Notes: generated by a model not told the origin, from the sequence alone. Numbered from the stretch's first letter, positions 1-8,939 are shown. The stretch is 43,152 nt of DNA from Candidatus Nanopelagicaceae bacterium (GCA_947461995.1 CANHNH010000005.1:1-43152), one strand, 5' to 3'. Translations and numbers: made by a program.

Positions 1-1062
1 AATACGACGACGCTCTAGGTCAATATCAATAATCTTTACAAATAGTTCGTCATCTACTTGAACAACTTGCTCAGGAATTTCTACGTGGCGCTCTGCTAAT
101 TCAGAGATGTGAACAAGACCTTCGATACCTTCGTGAACACGAATAAATGCACCGAATGGAACAAGCTTGGTCACAACACCTGGCACAACCTGATTGATTG
201 TGTGTGTGCGAGCAAATGCCTGCCATGGATCTTCTTGTGTCGCCTTAAGCGATAGGGAAACACGCTCGCGCTCGAAATCAACTTCGAGAACTTCAACTGT
301 TACTTCATCGCCAACTTCAACAACTTCACCTGGATGATCGATGTGCTTCCATGAAAGTTCTGAAACGTGAACTAGACCATCTACGCCACCAAGGTCAACG
401 AATGCACCGAAGTTTACGATTGATGAAACAACACCGGAGCGCACTTGACCCTTTTGCAATTGATTGAGGAAAGTTGTGCGTGACTCTGATTGAGTTTGTT
501 CTAGGAATGCACGACGTGAAAGAACAACGTTGTTGCGGTTCTTATCTAATTCGATGATGCGAGCTTCAACCTGCTTGCCTATGTATGGAGTCAGATCGCG
601 TACTCGGCGCATTTCAACGAGGGATGCTGGAAGGAAGCCGCGAAGACCGATGTCAACGATGAGGCCACCCTTAACAACTTCGATAACTGTTCCGATAACA
701 ACTTCGTCGCGCTCTTTCTTTCCTTCGATATCTCCCCATGCGCGTTCGTATTGTGCGCGCTTCTTGGAAAGGATTAAGCGACCTTCTTTATCTTCTTTTT
801 GCAAAACTAACGCTTCAATTTTGTCGCCAACTTTTACAATCTCATTTGGATCTGCATCGTGACGGATCGACAATTCGCGGGAAGGGATTACGCCTTCTGT
901 CTTGTAACCAATGTCAACAAGAACTTCTTCGCGATCTACTTGAACCACTGTGCCTTCGACGAGATCTCCGTCGTTAAAATTTCTAATTGTTCCTTCAATG
1001 GCGGCTAAGAAATCTGCCGCAGATCCAATGTCATTAACTGCAATTACTGGTGAAGTAGTCAA
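1..1062 (-). CDS. rpsA: 30S ribosomal protein S1 (3' end outside window)
   Basis: Ribosomal protein S1, an RNA-binding protein of the small subunit that helps load mRNA. The 354 codons seen contain four S1 (OB-fold) repeats, the first around residues 30-100 (VEGTVVQVD, VDIGYKTEGVIP), then KGGLIVDIGLRGFLPASL, SIVNFGAFVDLGGVDGLVH and KLVPFGAFIRVHEGIEGLV. The last two are the RNA-binding type. The N-terminus (SPVIAVNDIGSAADFLAAI) matches actinobacterial S1 closely. The reading frame runs off the left edge, so the C-terminal tail is missing. I chose the TTG at 1062-1060 because GGAG lies 4 bases upstream and no ATG or GTG is available in frame before a stop; an ATT one codon earlier is a less likely option. 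It is divergent from the MFS gene. Confidence 0.97.
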   Translation of the reverse strand, partial: MTTSPVIAVNDIGSAADFLAAIEGTIRNFNDGDLVEGTVVQVDREEVLVDIGYKTEGVIPSRELSIRHDADPNEIVKVGDKIEALVLQKEDKEGRLILSKKRAQYERAWGDIEGKKERDEVVIGTVIEVVKGGLIVDIGLRGFLPASLVEMRRVRDLTPYIGKQVEARIIELDKNRNNVVLSRRAFLEQTQSESRTTFLNQLQKGQVRSGVVSSIVNFGAFVDLGGVDGLVHVSELSWKHIDHPGEVVEVGDEVTVEVLEVDFERERVSLSLKATQEDPWQAFARTHTINQVVPGVVTKLVPFGAFIRVHEGIEGLVHISELAERHVEIPEQVVQVDDELFVKIIDIDLERRRI

Positions 1063-1106
1063 AATGCTCCGTAGGGATAGATGAGTAGTAGGGTCAGGGA
1101 GCGCTA

Positions 1107-1136
1107 AGGGTACGGTTTTACGCGTTGTAAGGTCAA
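1107..1136 (-). promoter_or_regulatory. rpsA promoter (-35/-10)
   Basis: Minus strand TTGACC (1136-1131) and TACCCT (1112-1107) are separated by 18 bases. The transcript would start near 1100 and carry a leader of about 38 bases with GGAG before the TTG start. The same TACCCT box with an 18-base spacer is seen before livK, another gene expected to be strongly expressed. Assigned by eye only. Confidence 0.55.
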
Positions 1137-1176
1137 TTCCGTGCCCTAATCAGGCTCACCCCCTAGTACCGGTGGA

Positions 1177-1182
1177 TAGAAT
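1177..1182 (+). promoter_or_regulatory. -10 box of the MFS gene, probably leaderless
   Basis: TAGAAT ends 8 bases before the ATG at 1191, so transcription would begin at or next to the start codon. An AGG two bases before the ATG is too close to act as a normal Shine-Dalgarno. No clear -35 is visible. Confidence 0.5.
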
Positions 1183-1190
1183 CGCAGGAA

Positions 1191-2417
1191 ATGCATAGAT
1201 ATAAAGAGTTACTGAGATTTCCGAACGCATGGGTATTGATTTTGGCTGCCCTACCAGCCCGTATTTCATACGGCATGATCGGGCTGGCAATATTTTTTAA
1301 GACAGAACAAGAAACTAACTCAGTTGCAATAGCAGGTTTGGCTATTGGAATTAACTCAATAGCTGGATCGCTCACCGCAGGTATTCGCGGTTCCATAATG
1401 GATAAATGGGGTCAACGATGGCCCCTTCGAATCTTTGTTCCAACTTATGCAGCAATGTTGCTAGCACTAAATATGGCTCATGAACGCAGTATTCTTCTTA
1501 CTGCAGCATTTGTGCTTGGTGTTACCGCGCCACCAATTAATTTATCGGTACGTCCTTTGTGGAAAGAAGTTGTACCGCCAGATTTTCTAAGAGTTGCTTA
1601 CGCCGTTGATTCTGCAATCATGAATTTTGCTGGAGTAATTGGACCAGTACTAGCTACATCACTGGCCTTATCTTCTCATCCAGCTTCGGCACTCAGCACA
1701 GCATCGGCAATGATGTTTATCGGCGGTACAGCACTTGGACTAACTTCCATTTCTCGAAATTGGATACCTGAGAAAAAGGTTAAAGGTGCAGATGCACTAT
1801 GGCGTTCTAAGCCATTGCAATTACTGATGATTGAAGGATGCTTTATCGGTTTTGGGTGGGGGTTATTTGATGTTGCTGTCCCAGCCTTTGCAACCTTAGA
1901 GGGTGTACCCCAAAGAACGGCCTGGATTTTTGGTGCAATGGGCGTAGCTAATGTTGTTGGCGGATTGTTAGCAGGATTGGTTTCCAAAAATCGTTCTGCA
2001 CTAGCGACGATGCGCAAAACATATTTGGCGTGGTTCATCGTTTCGATTCCAATTGCGTTTACATATCCAGGATGGTCTATGGCTCTATTCGGAGCTGCAC
2101 TTGGATTAGTTGGTGGAGCTATACAAGTTTTCTACTGGGAAGTCATGGAAGCAATTCGTCCAAAGGGATCACAAACTGCAGCGTTAGGTTGGCTTTGGAG
2201 TGTTGAGGGAACTTTCATGGCACTTGGTTCAGCACTTGGAGGTTACTTATCAGAAGTATTTTCACCTAGTCTGGTACTTGCAACAACTTCTGTGTGCATC
2301 GGAATTGGTTTTGTAGTTCTAACCCTTGGACGAGGTCGGCTTAAGGCAGCTGATCGAATTCCAGAAGCAGATGAAGATCTAGAAGCGATGAAGGATAATT
2401 TACCTACTACTAATTAA
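1191..2417 (+). CDS. MFS transporter, substrate unknown
   Basis: A 408-residue major facilitator superfamily membrane protein with roughly 10-12 hydrophobic segments. The family motif A between helices 2 and 3 is visible as GSIMDKWGQRWPLR near residues 66-80, and a similar linker splits the protein at about residue 195-205 (WIPEKKVKGADALWRSK). MFS proteins move small solutes using ion gradients or by uniport; nothing here identifies the substrate, and an exporter role is only one possibility. It stands alone on the plus strand, divergent from rpsA. Its stop codon interlocks with that of polA on the opposite strand. The ATG at 1191 is preferred because the next in-frame starts would remove the first helix. 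Confidence 0.88.
   Translation: MHRYKELLRFPNAWVLILAALPARISYGMIGLAIFFKTEQETNSVAIAGLAIGINSIAGSLTAGIRGSIMDKWGQRWPLRIFVPTYAAMLLALNMAHERSILLTAAFVLGVTAPPINLSVRPLWKEVVPPDFLRVAYAVDSAIMNFAGVIGPVLATSLALSSHPASALSTASAMMFIGGTALGLTSISRNWIPEKKVKGADALWRSKPLQLLMIEGCFIGFGWGLFDVAVPAFATLEGVPQRTAWIFGAMGVANVVGGLLAGLVSKNRSALATMRKTYLAWFIVSIPIAFTYPGWSMALFGAALGLVGGAIQVFYWEVMEAIRPKGSQTAALGWLWSVEGTFMALGSALGGYLSEVFSPSLVLATTSVCIGIGFVVLTLGRGRLKAADRIPEADEDLEAMKDNLPTTN
2414..2417. other. Shared TTAA: both stop codons of a convergent gene pair
   Basis: The palindrome TTAA gives TAA at 2415-2417 for the MFS gene and, on the other strand, TAA at 2416-2414 for polA. There is no room for a terminator between the genes. Confidence 0.95.
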
Positions 2418-5005
2418 TGCGCGGCTTCGTTCCAGCTAGATCCAATTCCAATACTGACATCTAGAGGAGCCTTCAATTCAAATGCGCTGCCCATCGCCTT
2501 TCTCACCACATCAGAGAGAGCATCAACTTCTCCAGGTGCTACTTCGAATATAAGTTCGTCATGAACTTGCAATAATAATTCTGACTTTAATTTGTTTTCT
2601 TTTATAAGAGCATCAACGTTGAGCATAGCTTTCTTAATTATGTCTGCTGCAGATCCCTGAATTGGCGCATTTAAAGCCATGCGTTCAGCAACCTCTCGAC
2701 GGGCACGATTATCACTTGTTAGATCTGGCAAATAGCGACGGCGTCCCATAATAGTTTGCGTGTATCCAACTTTTCGTGCTTGATCTACAACATCACTCAA
2801 ATAATCTCGGATACCACCAAAACGAATAAAGTATTTATTCATTAAATCTTGGGCGGCACTTGCGGACAAATCTAACTGAACCGCTAAACCATAGGCACTT
2901 AATCCATAAGCCAATCCGTACGACATCGCCTTCATCTGTCGTCTCATCTCGGGATCAACTTCGGTGGCTTTCACTCCAAATACCAATCCTGCGACACTGG
3001 CATGGAGATCTTCACCAGATTCAAATGCCTTTAATAACGCAGCGTCGTTTGATAAATGAGCCATGATTCGCATTTCGATTTGACTGTAATCAGCGGTTAG
3101 CAAAGATTCATACCCCTTGCCCGCAATAAAACAATCTCTGATTCTGCGACCTTCTTCAGTGCGAACAGGAATGTTTTGTAAGTTTGGTCCAACGGATGAA
3201 AGCCGACCAGTAGCAGCAACTGTTTGGGCAAAATGTGTATGGATTCGATTTTCTTTTGTGGTTTCGCTCAGCAATCCTTCAACTGTCGCCCCAAGTTTTT
3301 TTGTTTCTCGCACGCGCAGCATTGCTTCAAGAACGGGATGTTTGGATTTTTCAAATAACCAATTCAGAGCATCGGCATCGGTGGTGTATCCAGTTTTGAT
3401 TTTCTTAGTTTTAGGTAATTTGAGTTCGTCGAAAAGAACAACCTGCAGCTGTTTCGGCGATGCCAAATTGAACTCATGGCCTACGGCGTCATGAGCAATC
3501 TTCGTTTGAGCAGAACTTTCTTTATCAAAAAAGATTGCCAGGGTTTCGAGCTTCTTTCGATCTACTGCAATACCGCGGTTTTCCATCACCGCTAATAACT
3601 CTGAAATAGGCATTTCAAGTTCGATAAACAACTTATCTAATTCACGCTCGTGAAGTTCCTTTATAAGAGAATCACGCAGTGTAAAGAGCAGACGAGCCTG
3701 ACTATGCAATTTTGCTTCTTCTGAAGAGTCATCAATAGCAGTTCCATCTCCCCAGCGCTCGATGATGTCTGCAAAATCAAGACTTCGTGTACCTGGATTA
3801 ACAAGGTAGGCCGCAAGACTGGTGTCGAAAGAGATATTCGACAGTGGGTAATTGCGTGAGACTGATTTTGCGTCATGAGCTATTTTCTTAATTGATGAAT
3901 CACTAGCCCACTGCCCCATCGCAGATGAATGCACAATGAAGGAATCTTTGTTGCTTAACGCTACGCAATATCGATGTAATTTTTCCCCTTCGATATCAAA
4001 AGCAATTGCTATTTCACCTGCGTGCTCTGAAATTCTTTTCGATGCTTCCTCTGGCGTTAACAGGGCAGCGTCAAAGGGTGTTTCAAAGAGGGAGTCCGTA
4101 ACAGCAGGTGCATTTGATTTACTTGGAGCTTTCTTTAGCAATGGGGTAAGTCGATCTTTAAGAGTTCTAAACTCAAGTTTTTCGAAGAGTGGCGTTATAA
4201 GTGTCTCATCCGGACCATTCCACAGAAGTCCTTCCACGTCGAATTGCACTGGAGCGTCATGAACAAGCTGGGTAAGTTCGCGATTTCGAATTACGTTATC
4301 GATGTTATCTCGCAGAGATTGTCCAACTTTGCCACTCAAAGTATCTACGTTGGCAAGTAACTCTTTAAGCGAACCAAAATCAACAATCCATTTAGCGGCA
4401 GTTTTTTCACCGACACCCGGAACTGATGGCAAGTTATCGCTGGGATCACCGCGCAGTGCTGCGAAATCTGGATACTGCTCGGCCGTCATTCCATATTTAT
4501 CAATGATGGCTTGTGGTGTCATACGTGCCATCTCGCTGACACCTCGTTTGGGATACAAAATAGTTGTAGAAGCGTTGACCAATTGAAAACTATCTCTATC
4601 CCCCGTGCAGATTAAAACTTCGCACTTATCCTTCTCGGCCTTTTTTGTTATTGTGGCAATAATGTCATCTGCTTCATATCCTTCTATTTCATACTGCTGG
4701 ATTCCAAAAGCTGAAACTAATTCGTGCAGATAGCTCATCTGCGAGCGAAATTCATCAGGAGTCTTAGATCGATTGGCTTTGTACTCCGGAAAAATGTCGG
4801 TTCTAAATGTTTTCCGGGAAACATCAAAGGCCACGGCAATATGCGTTGGCTTTTCTTCCTTAATTAGGGATATCAACATCGTGGCAAAGCCATAAATTGC
4901 ATTCGTATGTTGACCCGCAGCCGTTGTGAAATTCTCTGCTGGCAGGGCGAAGAACGCTCGATACGCCATGGAATGACCATCAATCAGCAATAGGCGTTTG
5001 GTCAT
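2414..5005 (-). CDS. polA: DNA polymerase I
   Basis: DNA polymerase I of 863 residues, used in Okazaki fragment maturation and excision repair. Domains in order: 5'-nuclease with flap motifs (GDRDSFQLV near 140, helix-hairpin-helix PGVGEKTAAKW near 200) to about residue 290; a 3'-5' exonuclease-like fold at about 320-480; then the family A polymerase with motif A (TADYSQIEMR), motif B (RRQMKAMSYGLAYG) and motif C (VHDE at 814-817). In the exonuclease-like domain the first DxE and the Asp of FDTSLAAYL remain, but the expected YxxxD of motif III appears replaced (region AKLHSQARLLF), so proofreading is probably lost, as in many actinobacterial and Taq-type enzymes. ATG at 5005 is preceded by TAGGAT and no Shine-Dalgarno, suggesting a leaderless message. 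Confidence 0.97.
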   Translation of the reverse strand: MTKRLLLIDGHSMAYRAFFALPAENFTTAAGQHTNAIYGFATMLISLIKEEKPTHIAVAFDVSRKTFRTDIFPEYKANRSKTPDEFRSQMSYLHELVSAFGIQQYEIEGYEADDIIATITKKAEKDKCEVLICTGDRDSFQLVNASTTILYPKRGVSEMARMTPQAIIDKYGMTAEQYPDFAALRGDPSDNLPSVPGVGEKTAAKWIVDFGSLKELLANVDTLSGKVGQSLRDNIDNVIRNRELTQLVHDAPVQFDVEGLLWNGPDETLITPLFEKLEFRTLKDRLTPLLKKAPSKSNAPAVTDSLFETPFDAALLTPEEASKRISEHAGEIAIAFDIEGEKLHRYCVALSNKDSFIVHSSAMGQWASDSSIKKIAHDAKSVSRNYPLSNISFDTSLAAYLVNPGTRSLDFADIIERWGDGTAIDDSSEEAKLHSQARLLFTLRDSLIKELHERELDKLFIELEMPISELLAVMENRGIAVDRKKLETLAIFFDKESSAQTKIAHDAVGHEFNLASPKQLQVVLFDELKLPKTKKIKTGYTTDADALNWLFEKSKHPVLEAMLRVRETKKLGATVEGLLSETTKENRIHTHFAQTVAATGRLSSVGPNLQNIPVRTEEGRRIRDCFIAGKGYESLLTADYSQIEMRIMAHLSNDAALLKAFESGEDLHASVAGLVFGVKATEVDPEMRRQMKAMSYGLAYGLSAYGLAVQLDLSASAAQDLMNKYFIRFGGIRDYLSDVVDQARKVGYTQTIMGRRRYLPDLTSDNRARREVAERMALNAPIQGSAADIIKKAMLNVDALIKENKLKSELLLQVHDELIFEVAPGEVDALSDVVRKAMGSAFELKAPLDVSIGIGSSWNEAAH

Positions 5006-5011
5006 GTCCGC

Positions 5012-5017
5012 ATCCTA
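5012..5017 (-). promoter_or_regulatory. -10 box of polA, probably leaderless
   Basis: TAGGAT on the minus strand ends 6 bases before the polA ATG, so the RNA should begin at the start codon. The -35 position would fall in the start region of the divergent thioesterase gene. Confidence 0.6.
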
Positions 5018-5027
5018 CGAGGCAAGT

Positions 5028-5033
5028 TAGACT
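5028..5033 (+). promoter_or_regulatory. -10 box of the thioesterase gene, probably leaderless
   Basis: TAGACT ends 7 bases before the ATG at 5041. Its -35 position falls on the polA start codon, so this promoter and that of polA occupy the same 35 bases facing opposite ways. Confidence 0.6.
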
Positions 5034-5040
5034 TCAGCCC

Positions 5041-5451
5041 ATGGAACAAGCAGACTTTCTAGCAATAATTCGCGAACGCGGTAGCGGCGCATTAGATAAA
5101 AAAATGGGAATTGAAATTATCGAAGCATCCCCACAACGTCTAGTTGGCACAATGCCAGTTGAAGGAAATACTCAACCGATCGGCTTGTTACATGGTGGAG
5201 CCAATGTAGTTCTGGCTGAGAGCCTCGGTTCAATAGGTACACAGTTACATGCAGGACCTACACGTCGAATAGTTGGTGTTGATATCAATGCAACGCACCA
5301 TAAATCTGCTACCAAGGGAATAGTTACTGCTGTTGCAACCGCGGTTTCTTTAGGCAAAACAATGTGCTGCTATGACATCGTCATTACAAATGATGAAGGC
5401 CAACGTACATGCACAGCTCGAATAACCTGCTTAATCCTTGCTGAAAGATAA
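5041..5451 (+). CDS. PaaI-like hotdog-fold acyl-CoA thioesterase
   Basis: A 136-residue single hotdog-domain protein of the PaaI/YbgC-like thioesterase group, which hydrolyses acyl-CoA or aromatic acyl-CoA thioesters. The central helix signature LLHGGANVVLAESLGS lies near residues 49-64, where the Gly-Gly and following acidic Glu form the usual active site; strands GVDINATHHKSA and CTARITCLIL follow. The length is normal. It is isolated on the plus strand between two minus-strand genes: divergent from polA with a 35-base gap, and convergent with livF with a 12-base gap. No partner gene indicates the natural substrate. A start codon at 5041 fits the family N-terminus and the -10 box just upstream. 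Confidence 0.88.
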   Translation: MEQADFLAIIRERGSGALDKKMGIEIIEASPQRLVGTMPVEGNTQPIGLLHGGANVVLAESLGSIGTQLHAGPTRRIVGVDINATHHKSATKGIVTAVATAVSLGKTMCCYDIVITNDEGQRTCTARITCLILAER

Positions 5452-5463
5452 TCAAATAAGAAA

Positions 5464-6183
5464 TTAGTGAGCGCCTGTTCCTAGGTAGGCTGCACGAACA
5501 GCTGGATCATTAAGCAACTCTTTGCCTGTTCCTTCAGTGGTTATATTGCCTGTTGCTAAAACATAAGCCCGATCTGCTATTGCCAATGCTTTGGCTGCAT
5601 TCTGCTCAACCAGAAGAATTGTTACCCCTTGCTTTTTGATTTCTCCAATTATTTCAAAGATTTGCGCAATAAATTTCGGCGCAAGTCCCATTGAAGGTTC
5701 ATCGAGAAGCAACAATCGAGGACGACTCATTAATGCGCGACCAATTGCAAGCATCTGCTGCTCTCCACCAGAGAGAGTTCCACCCATTTGCGAGATACGT
5801 TCTTTCAGCCGCGGGAACAAACCGAAGATTTTTTCTAAATCTTCGTGCGTCTCTTCCTTAGATGGCTTTCTTCCAAACTTACCCATCTCTAGGTTTTCTA
5901 GAACTGTCATTCCAGGAAATATTCCACGGCCTTCAGGGGCCTGACAGATGCCTTCGTTTACTCTCTGGAAAGGTTTGATGCTCTCCAGTGGCTTTCCATC
6001 GTATGTAATTTCCCCACTCGCTGGTGAAAGAATTCCAGATACTGTCTTTAAGAATGTGGTTTTACCAGCACCGTTTGCACCGATGAGAGTGACAACTTCG
6101 CCAGCTTTAACCTCAAGAGAAATGCCTTTAATTGCTTTGATTTTTCCATAGGAAACATTTAAATCTTTTACTTTAAGAAGCAT
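5464..6183 (-). CDS. livF: Branched-chain amino acid ABC transporter, ATPase LivF
   Basis: Second ATP-binding subunit of a HAAT-type (branched-chain or hydrophobic amino acid) importer, 239 residues. Walker A is GANGAGKT at about 35-42, the ABC signature LSGGEQQ near 137, Walker B LLLLDEPSMGLAP, then the switch His region ILLVEQN. I place the start at 6183, not at an upstream ATG at 6207: GGGAG sits 9 bases before 6183, the overlap with livG drops from 35 to 11 bases, and family members begin at MLLKVKDL. Last gene of the five-gene liv operon, convergent with the thioesterase gene with no terminator hairpin visible in the 12-base gap. Confidence 0.95.
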   Translation of the reverse strand: MLLKVKDLNVSYGKIKAIKGISLEVKAGEVVTLIGANGAGKTTFLKTVSGILSPASGEITYDGKPLESIKPFQRVNEGICQAPEGRGIFPGMTVLENLEMGKFGRKPSKEETHEDLEKIFGLFPRLKERISQMGGTLSGGEQQMLAIGRALMSRPRLLLLDEPSMGLAPKFIAQIFEIIGEIKKQGVTILLVEQNAAKALAIADRAYVLATGNITTEGTGKELLNDPAVRAAYLGTGAH

Positions 6184-6949
6184 CTTCAGCAACTCCCAAA
6201 TATGCATCGATTACACGTTGATTATTCTGGATTTCAACCGGAGTACCTTCTGCGATTTTTTGACCAAAATCTAGAACTGAAACTCGATCTGAAATGTCCA
6301 TAACAAGACTCATATCGTGCTCGATTAAAAGCACAGCAAAACCGCGATCGCGAATCTTGCGAATTAGTTCACCTAACTCAACTTTTTCCTGAGGATTAAA
6401 ACCTGCCGCAGGTTCATCCAATAACAGAACTTTTGGATTAAGTGCTAAAGCACGGGCAATTTCTAAACGACGCTGATCTCCGTAAGGAAGATTTTTGGCC
6501 ATTTGAAGTGCTCTGTGATCTAAACCGATGAACTTAAGAAGCTCGTGAGCTTTTTCCATGCTCGCTTTTTCATCACGGCGGCTACGCGGTACTCCAAATA
6601 AAGATCCGACAAGTCCTGACTTATTCAGTGCATCTGCAGCCGTTGCCACGTTTTCTACCGCAGTCATGTCACCGAATAAACGGATGTTCTGGAAAGTTCT
6701 AGCAAGTCCTGCACGAGCAATCTTATATGGACGAAGTCCAAGCATTGATTTTCCGTCAACGAGAATTTCGCCTTCAGCAGGCGTGTAATATCCCGTCACA
6801 ATATTAAAGACGGTTGTCTTGCCAGCTCCATTTGGTCCAATGAGCGCAGCAATCTCACCTTGATTCACGTGAAGATTTACATTATCCAACGCTGTAACGC
6901 CACCAAATTTAACAACAAGATTCTTAACTTCAAGTAGTTTCGTCGACAT
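6173..6949 (-). CDS. livG: Branched-chain amino acid ABC transporter, ATPase LivG
   Basis: First ATP-binding subunit of the liv importer, 258 residues. Walker A GPNGAGKT at about 38-45; the signature region reads LPYGDQRRLEIARAL, the LivG-type variant; Walker B VLLLDEPAAGFNP; the H-loop is LLIEHDMSLVM. The start ATG overlaps the livM stop as TAATG, so translation is probably coupled. LivG and LivF normally form the ATPase heterodimer that drives LivHM in the membrane. Confidence 0.96.
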   Translation of the reverse strand: MSTKLLEVKNLVVKFGGVTALDNVNLHVNQGEIAALIGPNGAGKTTVFNIVTGYYTPAEGEILVDGKSMLGLRPYKIARAGLARTFQNIRLFGDMTAVENVATAADALNKSGLVGSLFGVPRSRRDEKASMEKAHELLKFIGLDHRALQMAKNLPYGDQRRLEIARALALNPKVLLLDEPAAGFNPQEKVELGELIRKIRDRGFAVLLIEHDMSLVMDISDRVSVLDFGQKIAEGTPVEIQNNQRVIDAYLGVAEDAS

Positions 6950-7965
6950 TAGCTTTTATCTCCTACTACTTCTCGTTTCTTTCGCGGCAATAAACCATTA
7001 GGGCGAATATTCATCATGACAACCATGAGTAATCCGAAGAAAATTATTCGGTAATCACTTAGGAAACGGAGTTTTTCCGGGATGTAGCCAAGAAGCACGG
7101 CGCCTAGTATTACACCCCAGATATTTCCCATTCCTCCAAGGACTACGCAAGCAAGGATCATAATTGAAAGATTTAAAGTAAATAGTTCCGGTTGAATTGA
7201 TCGGATGTTGGAAGCAAAGATTGCACCAGCGAGTCCACCCACAGCGCCACCAATAATAAATGCCCAAAGTTTGTACTTAAGCGTTGAAACACCCATAAAT
7301 TCTGCGACATCTTCATCTTCTCGTATTGCTTCCCATGCGCGTCCTGGTTTGCGGTGAGAAAGCCGTAGTACTCCCCAGATAACAAATAACATTGCTGTCA
7401 AAGTTAACCAGTAGTACGGCCGAGGATCCATGACTGTGAATTCAATTCCGAATACCGATGATGGTCCAGGAATATCGGTCAAACCTGCTGCGCCACCAAT
7501 TGCCTCCGTGTTAACGGCAATAATTCGAACGATTTCTCCGAACCCCAAAGTGATTATCGCAAGGTAATCGCCACGTAGTCGCAAAGCAGGAAGACCCAGT
7601 ATTACACCGGCAAACATTGCAAATCCCATTGCAAATGGAATTATTTCCCAAAAATTCAAACCAGTATGCGCACTTAAAATTGCGTGTGTGTAAGCGCCTA
7701 TTGCGAAGAAAGCAACATAACCCAAATCCAAAATGCCACTTTTACCTACAACAACGTTTAACCCAACAGCCATCAAACTAAACATCACCAGTGGATAGAA
7801 AAGTACAGAATTAAAGGATGTTTCAGGCGTATCAATAATTGGATTTTTCAAAAAAGGAATTGCATAAGCAGCTAAAACCGCAAGTATTCTGAAAACAGTG
7901 CGTGAGAATGGGCTTGCTCCATCCCACCAATCCCCAAATTTATCACGAAGGTTTAATTTGGCCAT
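6949..7965 (-). CDS. livM: Branched-chain amino acid ABC transporter, permease LivM
   Basis: Membrane permease of 338 residues with about eight to ten hydrophobic segments. The LivM-type permease core is clear: LMAVGLNVVVGKSGILDLGY near 60-80, LRLRGDYLAIITLGFGEI near 128-145, and the cytoplasmic coupling loop RAWEAIREDEDVAEFMGV that contacts the ATPases. A hydrophilic basic C-terminus (PRKKREVVGDKS) ends the protein. The start lies 2 bases after the livH stop. Confidence 0.95.
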   Translation of the reverse strand: MAKLNLRDKFGDWWDGASPFSRTVFRILAVLAAYAIPFLKNPIIDTPETSFNSVLFYPLVMFSLMAVGLNVVVGKSGILDLGYVAFFAIGAYTHAILSAHTGLNFWEIIPFAMGFAMFAGVILGLPALRLRGDYLAIITLGFGEIVRIIAVNTEAIGGAAGLTDIPGPSSVFGIEFTVMDPRPYYWLTLTAMLFVIWGVLRLSHRKPGRAWEAIREDEDVAEFMGVSTLKYKLWAFIIGGAVGGLAGAIFASNIRSIQPELFTLNLSIMILACVVLGGMGNIWGVILGAVLLGYIPEKLRFLSDYRIIFFGLLMVVMMNIRPNGLLPRKKREVVGDKS

Positions 7966-7967
7966 TA

Positions 7968-8918
7968 TTAAACTCTCGCTTTCTGTAATGCTTCGCCGAA
8001 GAGACCTGTTGGCTTCACTAATAAGACAAAGACTAAGATTACAAACGTAACTACATCTTTCCAGTTATATCCTAAAACCGCAGATGTATATTGTTGAAAA
8101 AGACCGAGTGCAAATGATCCATAAAGGGCACCTTTTACATTTCCAATGCCCCCAAGAACGGCTGCGGTAAAAGCTGAAATTCCAATGAGAAAACCAACAT
8201 TTGCTTTAGTCGTCTCGTAGAAAACCATATAGAAAGCGGACCCGAATCCAGCCAGTACGCCACCGAGCAAAAACGTGTAAGAGATGATTCGATTTACGTT
8301 AACACCCATCAAAATTGATGCACGCTCATCTTGAGATACAGCACGAATTCCAAGACCCAACTTCGTGTGGTGAATAACGCGGTTCAGAATGTAAAAAATA
8401 ACCGCAGCCCCGACAATGACCAGCAATTTGTCCTGCGTAATGTAAGCGTTCTGAAACTCAAATAATGTGTCTTTACTAATAAGGCGAGGGAAGTCGAGAT
8501 TCTTGGCTCCTGAAATTTTCTGAAATACTTCAACGAGAAAAAATGAAGCTCCAATTGCTGAAATTAAAGAACTCAAACGGCTCGCCCCGAGAACACGTAA
8601 GCGGCGATATGCAACGATTTCTAAAATAACTGCCGCAACTCCACTTACAACAGCAGCTGCGAATCCAAATAGTAAGAATAATCCAGCAAATTTCCAAAGT
8701 GGTAGAGGATCTTCGTACCCTGTAAATCCAAAACGTTGTACAACCCAATAACAGGTCATTGTGCCAATCATGAAAATTTCAGAGTGCGCAAAGTTGATCA
8801 ATCTAAGTACGCCATATACCAGCGTGTAACCCAGTGAGACTAGGGCAATAATCGCACCCACCACGAGTCCGTCAATTGTTAAGGCCCAAAAATCTGAAAC
8901 CAGAATTGAAAAATCCAC
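7968..8918 (-). CDS. livH: Branched-chain amino acid ABC transporter, permease LivH
   Basis: Second permease subunit, 316 residues. LivH features are ALVSLGYTLVYGVLRLINFAH near 25-45, the coupling loop GIRAVSQDERASILMGVN near 190-207, and LGGIGNVKGALYGSFALG near 255. The GTG at 8918 is the start: GAGGG lies 7 bases upstream and no ATG is nearby. A 75-base spacer containing a long perfect hairpin separates it from livK, which suggests lower expression than the binding protein. Confidence 0.95.
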   Translation of the reverse strand: MDFSILVSDFWALTIDGLVVGAIIALVSLGYTLVYGVLRLINFAHSEIFMIGTMTCYWVVQRFGFTGYEDPLPLWKFAGLFLLFGFAAAVVSGVAAVILEIVAYRRLRVLGASRLSSLISAIGASFFLVEVFQKISGAKNLDFPRLISKDTLFEFQNAYITQDKLLVIVGAAVIFYILNRVIHHTKLGLGIRAVSQDERASILMGVNVNRIISYTFLLGGVLAGFGSAFYMVFYETTKANVGFLIGISAFTAAVLGGIGNVKGALYGSFALGLFQQYTSAVLGYNWKDVVTFVILVFVLLVKPTGLFGEALQKARV

Positions 8919-8939
8919 TTTAATTCCCTCTATTTGTAG

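Noticed and set aside
530-977. Plus-strand ORFs opposite rpsA
   Set aside because: They lie entirely in the antisense of a well-matched S1 gene, have Arg/Ser/Cys-rich translations without any domain, and no ribosome site.
5452-5463. Terminator between the thioesterase gene and livF
   Set aside because: Only 12 bases, AT-rich, with no inverted repeat.
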